The notes beneath the pieces were generated by a model. It saw nothing but the letters and a program-made list of their open reading frames with translations. It had not been told where the DNA came from and did no database searches. This document shows, one piece after another, positions 50,381-59,529 of a stretch of DNA of 64,000 nt (position 1 is the first letter of the stretch; the number at the start of each line of letters is the position of its first letter). A program made the translations under genes and the position numbers. Origin of the DNA: Deferribacterales bacterium Deferri_01 (GTDB lineage: Bacteria; Chrysiogenota; Deferribacteres; Deferribacterales; Geovibrionaceae); NCBI GenBank assembly GCA_001603805.1, contig LUZY01000013.1, positions 660,723 through 724,722 of the forward strand. The letters are read 5' to 3'.

Positions 50381-51334
50381 TCACTCCGCAAAAACACCCA
50401 TGTTGCGGAATTTATCGTATCTCTGCTCAAATATCTGCTTGGGTGCGAGCGACTTTATTTCTTTAAGGTGGCGTGCAATGGCAGTTTTGAGATTGTGAGC
50501 GATCTGGTGATGATTTCTGTGGGCTCCGCCAAGGGGTTCATTGACAATTTCATCAATTACTTCAAGCTCTTTAAGATCCTGTGCCGTAAGTTTCAGGGCT
50601 TCAGCAGCACGTCCGGCGTATGATGCGTCTTTCCAGAGAATAGAAGCGCAGCCTTCGGGGCTGATAACTGAGTATGTTGAATGTTCAAGCATAAGCACAC
50701 GGTTTCCCATAGCTATGGCAAGGGCTCCGCCTGAGCCGCCTTCCCCTGTAATAACGGTGATCATGGGCACAGTAAGTTCCGCCATCATCATAAGACTTTT
50801 GGCTATTGCTTCCGCCTGTCCTCTTTCTTCGGCTTCTATACCCGGATAAGCGCCGGGGGTGTCAACAAATGTGATTATCGGTCTGTTGAATCTTTCTGCG
50901 AGGTCAAACATCCTCTGCGCCTTTCGGTAGCCTTCGGGGCTTGCCATACCAAAATTTCTGCGGATATTCTCCTTGGTATTACGCCCTTTCTGGTGCCCGA
51001 TGACCATAACAGGGGAATCATTGAAATTGGCAATTCCGCATACCAGAGCCTGATCATCTCTGAAAAGCCTGTCACCATGCAGTTCAAGAAAGTCTGTGAA
51101 CATCAGTTTGATGAAATCAAGAGTATAAGGGCGTTCAGGATGGCGTGCTACCATAAGCTTTTGCGATGGTGTAAGACGCTGGTATATATTCGCTTTTACT
51201 CTTTCGAGCCTTTTTTGGAGAGAGTCAACCTCTCTCTGCATATCAGAATCTGAAAGAGAAGACATGTTCTTTATTTCTGCAATTTTATTTTCTATCTCTA
51301 TAATCGGGGCTTCAAAATCCAAGGGCGCTGCCAT
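50381..51334 (-). CDS. accA: Acetyl-CoA carboxylase carboxyltransferase subunit alpha
   Basis: A 317-residue protein. N-terminal helical part (PIIEIENKIAEIKNMSSLSD), then RPYTLDFIKLMFTDFLELHG, GHQKGRNTKENIRRNFGMA, PIITFVDTPGAYPGIEAEER and the oxyanion-hole stretch GEGGSGGALAIAMG. With AccD it makes malonyl-CoA. The start is ATG 51334 behind GGAAGG; the frame continues 28 codons upstream without support. accD is not in the window. Confidence 0.95.
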   Translation of the reverse strand: MAAPLDFEAPIIEIENKIAEIKNMSSLSDSDMQREVDSLQKRLERVKANIYQRLTPSQKLMVARHPERPYTLDFIKLMFTDFLELHGDRLFRDDQALVCGIANFNDSPVMVIGHQKGRNTKENIRRNFGMASPEGYRKAQRMFDLAERFNRPIITFVDTPGAYPGIEAEERGQAEAIAKSLMMMAELTVPMITVITGEGGSGGALAIAMGNRVLMLEHSTYSVISPEGCASILWKDASYAGRAAEALKLTAQDLKELEVIDEIVNEPLGGAHRNHHQIAHNLKTAIARHLKEIKSLAPKQIFEQRYDKFRNMGVFAE

Positions 51335-51559
51335 TACTACACCTTCCTTAATATATTGCGGACAGTGTGATGTCCTTAGAGTCTCTTTGTGTATTTCTTT
51401 ACTCCGCTGAACTCTCATAAGTCCATAACAATTCAGCGCAAAAAAGACAATTTATGTACAAATCAGTTTTACCTATTACAAGTATCGACTGATTATATAA
51501 GCGTTAAATCTGACAACTGCAAGACAATTATTAAATGAAACGCCGACCCCTTAACCGGA

Positions 51560-51598
51560 AAGTCCTGCGGAAGAGCTTTCCCCCGCAGGACTTTTTTT
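51560..51598. terminator. Intrinsic terminator upstream of accA / after the thioredoxin-fold gene
   Basis: AGTCCTGCGG and CCGCAGGACT form a 10-bp stem around an 11-base loop, followed on the plus strand by TTTTTTT and on the minus strand by TTTCC. It lies 12 bases after the stop of the minus-strand DsbA-like gene and should end its transcript. Confidence 0.75.
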
Positions 51599-51610
51599 AT
51601 CCTGATAGTT

Positions 51611-52459
51611 TTATTTAAAAGAGTCTATGGCGAGGTCAAACATAGGGGGTTTAAATCCGCCTATCAGCTTGCCGTTAAAATAAAGAGCCGGTGTTCCGCT
51701 TATGCCCATAGCCTGAGCTGCCTGCATCTGCTCCGCAATCTTTGCCGCTGTCGCTTCATCGTTCACAAGCGCTTTAAATGCTGCCGCATCAGCGGTTTTA
51801 GCTGCAAAATAGTCTATGATTTCTTCATCTGACTTAGCGTCAAAATCGGGAGCAGTGGAGTAAAGCTCGTCATAGAAGTTCGCATTCTGAGCTGCACCTG
51901 CTTCAAACACTTTTGCGTAAAGCTGCGCCTTGGGGTGGAAAGCGAGGGGGAAGTGCATAAAATATATTGCAACATCTTTTCCTGCGAGTTTTTCTTTCAG
52001 GTACTCATGGGCTCTTCTGCAATAGGGGCACTGAAAGTCGCTTACTTCTACTATGTAGTTTTTAGCGTCTTTATTGCCGTATGCCAGCGTAAGCTTGCTG
52101 AGGTCAATATCAGCGGGAGGAGTGTTCTTGAATACAAGCTTATCCTTAATTCCTGCACCTGTGGCAACTTCAGTAATATCAGGAATGATATATGTGCCGT
52201 CAGTAAAAACGTACTGTTCCTGGCTTCTTTCTGCGTCTTTGAAGGTGAGCTTCACAAACTTAAGGGCTTCAACCCCTTCGACAGGTTCAATAACTTCGAC
52301 TTCATAAGTGACATCATTCATGTTCTTGGAAGCGAAAAACTTGCCGAGATTTTCCTTCATAACGGCGGAGACATCCGCTTCAGGTTTTGCTGTTTCCTTC
52401 TGTGCGCCGCATGCAGCAACGGAAATAAGCAGTAATACGGCGAGAATGCTCTTTTTCAT
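51611..52459 (-). CDS. DsbA/DsbG-like thiol-disulfide lipoprotein
   Basis: A 282-residue protein with a lipoprotein signal (LLLISVAACGA; Cys17). An N-terminal domain (about 25-125) may be for dimerisation. A thioredoxin-fold domain follows with the active site QCPYCRR near residue 145 and the cis-proline GTPALYFNGK near 256. It probably oxidises or isomerises disulfides in envelope proteins. The CPYC motif occurs in DsbG/DsbC-like and BdbD-like proteins; which role is uncertain. AAGGAG precedes the ATG by nine bases. Confidence 0.87.
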   Translation of the reverse strand: MKKSILAVLLLISVAACGAQKETAKPEADVSAVMKENLGKFFASKNMNDVTYEVEVIEPVEGVEALKFVKLTFKDAERSQEQYVFTDGTYIIPDITEVATGAGIKDKLVFKNTPPADIDLSKLTLAYGNKDAKNYIVEVSDFQCPYCRRAHEYLKEKLAGKDVAIYFMHFPLAFHPKAQLYAKVFEAGAAQNANFYDELYSTAPDFDAKSDEEIIDYFAAKTADAAAFKALVNDEATAAKIAEQMQAAQAMGISGTPALYFNGKLIGGFKPPMFDLAIDSFK

Positions 52460-52552
52460 AGACTAAAACTCCTTTTATAAATAGTCAGCACATTAAGGCT
52501 AACTTAAAGACATAGAAGATTATCATAGGTTCCGGAAAAAGTCTAATTTACA

Positions 52553-53102
52553 GTTTAAATTGCCTAAGGCAATTTAAACACGTTCAAAAAACGTACATCC
52601 TGTAGTTTTTTTCACTCGCAGTCTGCGGAGCAAAGCTCCTCGCTGCTCTCACTCCGTGGGCACATCCATGTGCCTTAATTATAGAGTAAATCTGAACATC
52701 CTGTCAGATTTACTCACACGCTCGCGCCGAACTTCGTTCGGCTTCGCTTCGCACGGCGCAGTTCCATCCATGGAACTGTGGAGATTTAATCGATGGCAAT
52801 TTAAACACGTTCAAAAAACGTACATCCTGTAGTTTTTTTTCACTCGCAGTTTGCGGAGCAAAGCTCCTTGCTGCTCTCACTCCGTGGGCACATCCATGTG
52901 CCTTAATTATAGAGTAAATCTGAACATTCTGTCAGATTTACTCACACGCTCGCGCCGAACTTCGTTCGGCTTCGCTTCACACGGCAGCAGGTTCTGTCCT
53001 CACTATGAAAAAAAACTACATCCTGTGTTTTTTTCATACACGCTCGCGCCGTGATAAACACGGCTTCGCTTCGCACGGCGGCAGTTCCATCCATGGAACT
53101 GC
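52553..53102. repeat. Large cluster of three-hairpin repeats with a 227-bp tandem duplication
   Basis: This 650-base gene-free gap begins with a perfect 12-bp hairpin GTTTAAATTGCC taa GGCAATTTAAAC (52553-52579). From 52568 to about 52986 a 227-base unit occurs twice. Each copy joins a variant repeat (hairpins GGAG/GCTCC and GGCACAT/ATGTGCC) and a standard one (GAGTAAATCTGA/TCAGATTTACTC, GCCGAAC/GTTCGGC; CAGTTCCAT/ATGGAACTG in the first copy). A further standard unit follows (about 53004-53102) with GCCGTG/CACGGC. No credible coding frame is present. Confidence 0.85.
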
Positions 53103-53109
53103 TGCGTTT

Positions 53110-54195
53110 TCAAAGTGTTTCGATTATTTGGGCTATCTCCGCTGCTGATTTTTCCCAGCCGAAACGTCTGATATTTTCATATCCTTTATTTATCAAATCA
53201 GTTCGTACATCAGATGAACTGCGGACATCCATGACCTTCTCTGCAATATCAGAAGGGTCAAGCGGGTCGCAGTAGATAACGCTTTCGGCACAGACTTCCC
53301 GCAAGCTTGCAGCAGGGGATGAAACAACCGGACAGCCGCTCGACTGAGCCTCCAAAGGCGGGATACCAAAACCTTCATATAATGAGGGGAAAACAAAGAC
53401 AGAAGCAGCGGCGTAAATGGACGGAATATCTTTATCATCAACATAACCGGTAAAAAACACCCTGTTTTTTAAGCTTTCAGAGTTATTCACCATCTCCGCC
53501 ACGGCGGAATCCCCCGTGATGAAACCGTCTCTCTTTCCGACAATAACCAGATTCACTCCTTCCATAATTTCAAGAGCTTTCAGGAGAGTTATCAGGTTTT
53601 TATTAGGCTTTACGTTTCCCACAAAAAGAATGAAGTCTTCCGGTAGGGAATATTTATTTATAACATCAGGATTTTTTGCCCCGCTGAACAGAGCCTGATC
53701 AACAGCGTTGTACACAACCTTAATCTTAGCCGGATCCGCCGGACAGTATTTCAATATCTCGCCTTTGGAAAACTCCGAAACGGTTAGAACCACATCAGAC
53801 ACAGCAACGGCACGGCGCATTACAAACTTTGCATAAAGTCTCTGCAACGGGGAAAAAATGCCGCTTTCAGCCGCCAGATGATAAGCATCATGAACTGTTA
53901 CAAGTCTTTTTTCCGCCGCAATAGGCAGAACAGGCACATTATAATGGGGTGACCAGAACACATCGCATTCAGGAACCTTGCGGAAAAGCTCGACCTGCTC
54001 CTTAATTGTATATATTTTTGACGAAGCCTCGATAATCCGGACCTTTTCCGCCCATGGGAACTCAAATATTTCGTCTTTTTTGCCCAGAAGTGTTATGTCA
54101 AAGCGGTCAGTAAGGTGAGGAATTATGTTTTTGATATATGTTCCGATGCCCGATGCCCGGCACATACGGAAATCAACCGTTAGAGCTGTTTTCAT
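53110..54195 (-). CDS. Glycosyltransferase family 4-type protein
   Basis: A 361-residue GT-B fold enzyme. It starts KTALTVDFRMCRASGIGTYI with the glycine-rich N-terminal loop. NKYSLPEDFILFVGNVKPNKN near residue 185 and the C-terminal donor-site pattern LYEGFGIPPLEAQSSGCPVV (E-x7-E) identify the family. It probably adds a sugar to a surface polysaccharide. The start is set at ATG 54195, where homologues usually begin; six more codons are open upstream, and neither start has a strong ribosome site. Donor and acceptor unknown. Confidence 0.85.
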   Translation of the reverse strand: MKTALTVDFRMCRASGIGTYIKNIIPHLTDRFDITLLGKKDEIFEFPWAEKVRIIEASSKIYTIKEQVELFRKVPECDVFWSPHYNVPVLPIAAEKRLVTVHDAYHLAAESGIFSPLQRLYAKFVMRRAVAVSDVVLTVSEFSKGEILKYCPADPAKIKVVYNAVDQALFSGAKNPDVINKYSLPEDFILFVGNVKPNKNLITLLKALEIMEGVNLVIVGKRDGFITGDSAVAEMVNNSESLKNRVFFTGYVDDKDIPSIYAAASVFVFPSLYEGFGIPPLEAQSSGCPVVSSPAASLREVCAESVIYCDPLDPSDIAEKVMDVRSSSDVRTDLINKGYENIRRFGWEKSAAEIAQIIETL

Positions 54196-54324
54196 AGGAT
54201 ATAAAAACTCCATAATATTTACAGGAGAGCATTATTGCACATTTTCTCTGTTCTTAATACCCGTTTGTGTTTTATTTATCATAATAAAACAATGGGCTAC
54301 GAGCCTTAAAACACCATCCCTCTC

Positions 54325-54353
54325 TTGATTATTGCTCTTTTTAGTGATATGTA
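54325..54353 (+). promoter_or_regulatory. Possible sigma-70-type promoter of ileS
   Basis: TTGATT (54325-54330) and TATGTA (54348-54353) are spaced by 17 bases, 39 bases before the ileS ATG, which has AAGGAG. No T-box leader features are visible, so regulation appears simple. Confidence 0.4.
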
Positions 54354-54392
54354 TTTTTTCCCTCAAAAAATCTCATAAGGAGTGCCGCCGCG

Positions 54393-57194
54393 ATGGATTA
54401 TAAAAGCACGCTAAATCTTCCGGAAACGGGTTTTCCAATGAAAGCCAACCTTTCCGTGCGAGAACCGGAACGTATAAAAAAATGGGACGAAGAGAACGCA
54501 TATGCAAAAATTCTCAAAAAAAGAGAAAACTGCGAAAAATATGTTCTTCATGATGGTCCTCCATACGCCAACGGTCACATCCATACCGGACATGCTCTTA
54601 ATAAAATTCTTAAAGATTTTATCGTTAAATTAAAATCATTTGAAGGCTACAAAGCTCCCTACGTACCCGGATGGGACTGCCACGGTTTGCCCATTGAGCA
54701 TCAGGTGGACAAAAAGCTCGGCAGCAAAAAACATGAACTCTCCAAATCGCAGATAAGAAAGCTCTGCCGTGAGTACGCTGCGGAATTTATCGACATACAA
54801 AGAGAAGGATTCAAACGCTTAGGCGGTTTTGGCGACTGGGATCATCCTTATATCACAATGGATCATGTTTATGAGGCAAAAACCCTTGAAGAGCTTTATA
54901 AATTCTTCAACAACGGCGGCGTTTACAAAGGCTCAAAACCTGTTTACTGGTGTACGAGCTGTGTTACAGCTCTCGCTGAAGCGGAAGTTGAGTATGATAA
55001 CCACACATCACACTCAATATATGTAAAGTTCCCCGTTCGTGATGCAGATAAGGGTAAACTCGGGCTTGGTGCTAATGATAAGGTTTCATCTGTAATATGG
55101 ACAACAACTCCTTGGACTCTCCCTGCTAACCTTGCCGTGTGCGTTCACCCTGATTTTGTATATGTACTTGTAAAAGTTACAGAGTCAGAAAACAAAAACC
55201 TCAGCAATGAATATATAGTTGTTGCGGAAGAACTTCTGGAAAAACTCCTAGGCGAGTTCAAGATAACTGCATATGAAAAAGTGAAAACCTTCAAAGGCTC
55301 TGACCTTGAAGGGCTGAAGAATAAACACCCCTTCTATGAAAGGGATTCAGCGATAATACTGGGCGACCACGTAACTTTAGAGGCAGGTACGGGACTGGTA
55401 CACACAGCCCCCGGACACGGTCAGGAAGACTACGTTGTGGGCATCAAGTATGGTCTTGAAGTTCTCAACCCTGTTGATGACTACGGTGTGTTCAAGAAAG
55501 ACACTGAAATATTCGCCGGAGAACATATAAACAAGGCTAACCCAAAAATAGTTGAGCTTCTTGACGAAACAGGAGTTCTTCTTTCCTACGGAAAAATTGA
55601 CCACTCCTACCCTCACTGCTGGAGATGCAAGCACCCTGTAATATTCCGTGCCACTCCCCAGTGGTTTATATCAATGGAAACAAATGACCTCCGCAAAAAG
55701 GCTCTGGATGAAATAAAAAGAGTTCAGTGGATTCCCGCATGGGGTCAGAACAGAATAAACGCCATGATAGAACACAGACCGGACTGGTGCATCAGCCGTC
55801 AGAGAACATGGGGCGTACCCATAGCTGTTTTCACTTGTCAGGACTGCGATGAGGTTTATATACCAAAAGATGTGCAGGAAAAAGTCCTCGCCGCTTTCCG
55901 TGAACACGGTGCGGACGCATGGTTCGACATGGAGACGGAAGAGTTCATCGGTAAGGACGCTAAATGCCCCAAATGCGGCGGCAGCAGGCTGAAAAAAGAA
56001 ACCGACATCCTTGATGTATGGTTTGACTCCGGTGTTTCACACGCCGCAGTATGCGAAGAGAGAGAAGAACTCGGCTGGCCGGTCAACATGTATCTGGAAG
56101 GAAGCGACCAGCACAGGGGATGGTTCCACAGCACTCTTCTTGAATCCGTAGGAACAAGAGGCAGAGCGCCCTATGACGAGATCCTCACACACGGCTTTGT
56201 TGTGGACGGCAAAGGACGTAAGATGTCCAAATCCGAAGGCAACACAATAACACCGGACTCAATAATAGATAAATACGGCGCAGAAGTTCTTCGTCTCTGG
56301 GTTGCGGCGGAAGACTACACGGAAGACATCAGAATCTCAAACGATATAATAAACCGCCTTGTTGAGTCTTACAGAAAAGTCCGCAACACTGCAAGGTATC
56401 TCCTCGGCGTAATATCAGACTTCAACCCCGATACGGATACAATTGAATATGATAAGCTTCTGGATCTGGACAAATACGCCCTTATCCGCTGGCAGGCTGT
56501 AAAAGCACGCATATTCAGCGCTTACGACAAATACCAGTTCCATGTGTTTTACCACACATTCCTGAACTACTGCATAAACGACTTAAGCTCCTTCTATCTT
56601 GATATAATCAAGGACAGGGTTTACGCATACAAAAAGGATTCGCACCAGCGCAGATCCGCACAGACTGTCCTCTTCACCATCACAAAAGAGATGAGCATAG
56701 TTATGGCACCGATTCTCTCATTCACAGCGGATGAGATATGGGAGTTCATACCTGAATGGAGCGGAAAAAGCGGTCTCGTGTTTGAGGAGCTTTTCCCCAA
56801 AGCACTGCCCATAAAAGATGCTGCTCTTGAAGCTAAGTGGAACAGAATCATTGAAATAAGAAAAGAAGTTAACAAAGCCCTTGAGCTGGCGAGAGCCGAA
56901 AAGGTTATAGGGCATTCCCTCGGCGCAAAGGTCATCGTCGGACTTAACGAAGCCGACAGAGCGATCATGACCGCTGATGAGGGAATAGAGAAAATCTTCA
57001 TAGTATCCGAGCTTATCCTTACGGACATAAACACCCTTGAAGGTGCTTATGTTTCAGAGGACAAAACGGTCAAGGTTGCCGCAACCGCATCCGAAAACCA
57101 GAAATGCGAAAGATGCTGGTGTCAGGTTCCCACAGTGGGCTCAAACCCTGAACACCCCACAATATGCGCAAGATGTGCCGAGGCTATAAGCTGA
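54393..57194 (+). CDS. ileS: Isoleucyl-tRNA synthetase
   Basis: A 933-residue class I synthetase. HIGH motif in DGPPYANGHIHTGHALNKIL (about residue 55-75), editing domain (TTPWTLPANLAVCV), WFDSGVSHAAV, KMSKS in GRKMSKSEGN (about 607-616), anticodon-binding region, and a C-terminal zinc finger (CERCWC ... CARC). It charges tRNA-Ile and edits valine. It is the first gene of ileS-lspA-purH; lspA starts two bases after its stop, as in many bacteria. Confidence 0.98.
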   Translation: MDYKSTLNLPETGFPMKANLSVREPERIKKWDEENAYAKILKKRENCEKYVLHDGPPYANGHIHTGHALNKILKDFIVKLKSFEGYKAPYVPGWDCHGLPIEHQVDKKLGSKKHELSKSQIRKLCREYAAEFIDIQREGFKRLGGFGDWDHPYITMDHVYEAKTLEELYKFFNNGGVYKGSKPVYWCTSCVTALAEAEVEYDNHTSHSIYVKFPVRDADKGKLGLGANDKVSSVIWTTTPWTLPANLAVCVHPDFVYVLVKVTESENKNLSNEYIVVAEELLEKLLGEFKITAYEKVKTFKGSDLEGLKNKHPFYERDSAIILGDHVTLEAGTGLVHTAPGHGQEDYVVGIKYGLEVLNPVDDYGVFKKDTEIFAGEHINKANPKIVELLDETGVLLSYGKIDHSYPHCWRCKHPVIFRATPQWFISMETNDLRKKALDEIKRVQWIPAWGQNRINAMIEHRPDWCISRQRTWGVPIAVFTCQDCDEVYIPKDVQEKVLAAFREHGADAWFDMETEEFIGKDAKCPKCGGSRLKKETDILDVWFDSGVSHAAVCEEREELGWPVNMYLEGSDQHRGWFHSTLLESVGTRGRAPYDEILTHGFVVDGKGRKMSKSEGNTITPDSIIDKYGAEVLRLWVAAEDYTEDIRISNDIINRLVESYRKVRNTARYLLGVISDFNPDTDTIEYDKLLDLDKYALIRWQAVKARIFSAYDKYQFHVFYHTFLNYCINDLSSFYLDIIKDRVYAYKKDSHQRRSAQTVLFTITKEMSIVMAPILSFTADEIWEFIPEWSGKSGLVFEELFPKALPIKDAALEAKWNRIIEIRKEVNKALELARAEKVIGHSLGAKVIVGLNEADRAIMTADEGIEKIFIVSELILTDINTLEGAYVSEDKTVKVAATASENQKCERCWCQVPTVGSNPEHPTICARCAEAIS

Positions 57195-57195
57195 T

Positions 57196-57672
57196 ATGAA
57201 AAAAACGCTTATCTCACTTTTCGCCGTACTGCTCATTGTGGATCAGACTACGAAGATTTTTGTTAAGAATACATTCATGCTCCATGAAACCAGAGAGGTT
57301 ATACCCGGATTTTTCAACCTCACGTACATACTGAATCCGGGTGCGGCTTTCGGTTTTCTGGCAAGAATGAATGAGAGCTACCGTCAGCTTTTCTTTGTTC
57401 TGGTTACTCTTGCGGCTATAATCGCCGTGGCGTACCTGCTTTACAGAGAAGTAAATATGAAGCTGCGTGCGTTCTCATACACTCTTATTATTGCCGGAGC
57501 GGTAGGCAATTTTATAGATAGGGTTTACATCGGAAAAGTGGTGGATTTTCTGGATTTTTATGTATCAGGTTATCACTGGCCGGCGTTCAACGTTGCGGAC
57601 AGTGCTATATCCGTAGGGGTCTGCTTGCTTATGCTTGACCTTTTTCTTCATAAAAGGAGTGAAAAGAAATGA
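57196..57672 (+). CDS. lspA: Lipoprotein signal peptidase (signal peptidase II)
   Basis: A 158-residue protein with four membrane helices. The catalytic aspartates lie in [18 protein letters not shown] and [22 protein letters not shown] is the family's other signature. It removes signal peptides from diacylglyceryl-modified prolipoproteins. Coupled to ileS before it and overlapping purH by 4 bases. Confidence 0.97.
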   Translation: MKKTLISLFAVLLIVDQTTKIFVKNTFMLHETREVIPGFFNLTYILNPGAAFGFLARMNESYRQLFFVLVTLAAIIAVAYLLYREVNMKLRAFSYTLIIAGAVGNFIDRVYIGKVVDFLDFYVSGYHWPAFNVADSAISVGVCLLMLDLFLHKRSEKK

Positions 57673-59222
57673 TAGTAAAACCTGAAAGAGCGCTGATCAG
57701 CGTTTCCAAGAAAGAAGGCGTAGCCGAATTTGCAAAAGAGCTTGCCGCAAGAGGAGTGGAAATTATATCCACCGGCGGAACGGCGAAACTTCTGAAAGAA
57801 AACGGTATTAAAATCACTGAAATCGGCGAATTCACCGGATTCCCCGAAATGCTTGACGGCAGAGTCAAAACTCTCCACCCCAAGGTTCACGGTGGTATTC
57901 TCAATGTCCGTGATGATGAGGCGCATCAGAAAACAATGAAGGAACACGGGCTTAAGAATATCGATATAGTTGCCGTAAACCTTTATCCGTTTGAAGAAAC
58001 TGTCTGTAAAGAAGGCGTGAGTCTTGACGAAATAATCGAAAACATCGACATAGGCGGTCCCTCAATGGTGAGAAGCGCCGCTAAAAACCATAAATTCGTT
58101 ACAATCATAGTTGACGGAGCCGACTACAAGCGTGTCATAACAGAAATGGACGCAGCAGGCGGCACAACACTTGAAACAAGGCGTGACCTCGCCAGAAAAG
58201 CATACGGACATACGGCTCTGTATGACAGTATCATCGCAGGTTTCTTCAACAACCTTCTCGGTGTTAAGTTCCCCGATGAATATACTCTCCCCGCACGCAA
58301 AAAACAGGGCATGCGCTACGGAGAAAACCCGCATCAGGATTCAGCCTTCTATGTTCAGCCTCTGATCAAAGAACCGGGCGTTTCCACAGGTGTTCAGCTC
58401 CACGGAAAGGAACTTTCCTTCAACAACATAGTTGACATCAACGCCGCTGCTGAAATTATTAAGGATTTCACAGGCGAACCCACAATAACAATCATAAAAC
58501 ACACAAACCCATGCGGTACAGCCACAGGTGCAACTCTTCTTGAAGCTTATGAGCGTGCCCTTGAGTGTGACCCTGTGAGCGCATTCGGCGGTATTGTGGG
58601 CGCAAACAGAGAGGTTGATAAAGCCACTGCAACGAAGCTTGCAGAGCTTTTCCTTGAGGTTATAGTTGCTCCATCCTTCAGCAAAGAAGCAAAGGAAATA
58701 CTTGAGCAGAAAAAGAACCTTCGTCTCATAGAGGTAGGAGATCTTTCCGGCGCAAGGGACAATGAACTTGATGTTAAAAAAGTTACAGGCGGCGTTCTGC
58801 TTCAGGACAGAGACCTCCACTCTTTTGCTAACATAGCCGAGCTTCCCTCACCCACTAAGCGCAAACCCACAGAAGGCGAGCTCAAAGCTATGGCCTTCGC
58901 ATGGAAAGTAGCTAAACACGTTAAATCAAACGCAATCATATACGCAAACGAATTCCAGTCCATAGGCGTGGGCGCAGGGCAGATGAGCCGTGTGGACTCC
59001 GCCAGAATAGCCGCTTTTAAAGCACAGAAACCTCTTCAGGGCTGTGTAATGGCAAGTGATGCCTTCTTCCCCTTCCGTGACAGCGTTGATCAGGCTGCGG
59101 AACAGGGCATCACCGCCATAATATCCCCCGGCGGTTCAATCAGAGATGAAGAAGTGATCAAAGCTGCTGATGAACACGGCATAGCCATGATCTTCACCGG
59201 CGTACGCCACTTCAAACACTAA
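57669..59222 (+). CDS. purH: Bifunctional AICAR formyltransferase / IMP cyclohydrolase PurH
   Basis: A 517-residue two-domain enzyme. The MGS-fold IMP cyclohydrolase part (1-about 195) has [28 protein letters not shown] and [13 protein letters not shown]. The formyltransferase part has [26 protein letters not shown] and the final [10 protein letters not shown]. It performs the last two steps of purine synthesis. The start overlaps lspA. The pathway partners purD and purE follow after a repeat cluster. Confidence 0.97.
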   Translation: MIVKPERALISVSKKEGVAEFAKELAARGVEIISTGGTAKLLKENGIKITEIGEFTGFPEMLDGRVKTLHPKVHGGILNVRDDEAHQKTMKEHGLKNIDIVAVNLYPFEETVCKEGVSLDEIIENIDIGGPSMVRSAAKNHKFVTIIVDGADYKRVITEMDAAGGTTLETRRDLARKAYGHTALYDSIIAGFFNNLLGVKFPDEYTLPARKKQGMRYGENPHQDSAFYVQPLIKEPGVSTGVQLHGKELSFNNIVDINAAAEIIKDFTGEPTITIIKHTNPCGTATGATLLEAYERALECDPVSAFGGIVGANREVDKATATKLAELFLEVIVAPSFSKEAKEILEQKKNLRLIEVGDLSGARDNELDVKKVTGGVLLQDRDLHSFANIAELPSPTKRKPTEGELKAMAFAWKVAKHVKSNAIIYANEFQSIGVGAGQMSRVDSARIAAFKAQKPLQGCVMASDAFFPFRDSVDQAAEQGITAIISPGGSIRDEEVIKAADEHGIAMIFTGVRHFKH

Positions 59223-59237
59223 ATTTCAAAAGATAAG

Positions 59238-59515
59238 TTCGCAGGACAAGGACTTACCCGCCTCCTGCGAACTATCATAAAATAATACGCAAACTACTCC
59301 ACGGATGGAGTTGCGCCGTGCGAAGCGAAGGGTGGTTTTACCATCCGCAAGCGTGTGAGCAGCAGGACAGGACGTACCTACCTGCGAACTATCATAAGTA
59401 ATACGTAAACTACTCCATGGATGGAGTTGCGCTGTGCGAAGCGAAGGGCGGTTCAACCGCCCGCGAGCGTGTGAGCAGCAGGACAGGACGTACCTGTCTG
59501 CGAACTATCATAAGT
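59238..59515. repeat. Three-hairpin repeats on the minus strand between purH and purD
   Basis: This 307-base gap holds GTTCGCAGG/CCTGCGAAC (59238-59272), then two full units read on the minus strand. Their middle hairpins are GGGTGG tttta CCATCC and GGGCGG ttcaa CCGCCC: the second keeps full pairing with changed bases. Outer hairpins are CTCC/GGAG types, and a near-palindrome GCAGGACAGGACGTACCTG is the distal stem. Linkers (GCGCCGTGCGAAGCGAA and GCGTGTGAGCAG) are reverse complements of those in other clusters. Confidence 0.85.
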
Positions 59516-59529
59516 AAGGAAAAAAATTA

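Noticed and set aside
54214-54392. T-box riboswitch before ileS.
   Set aside because: No T-box consensus, no specifier stem and no terminator/antiterminator pair could be found.
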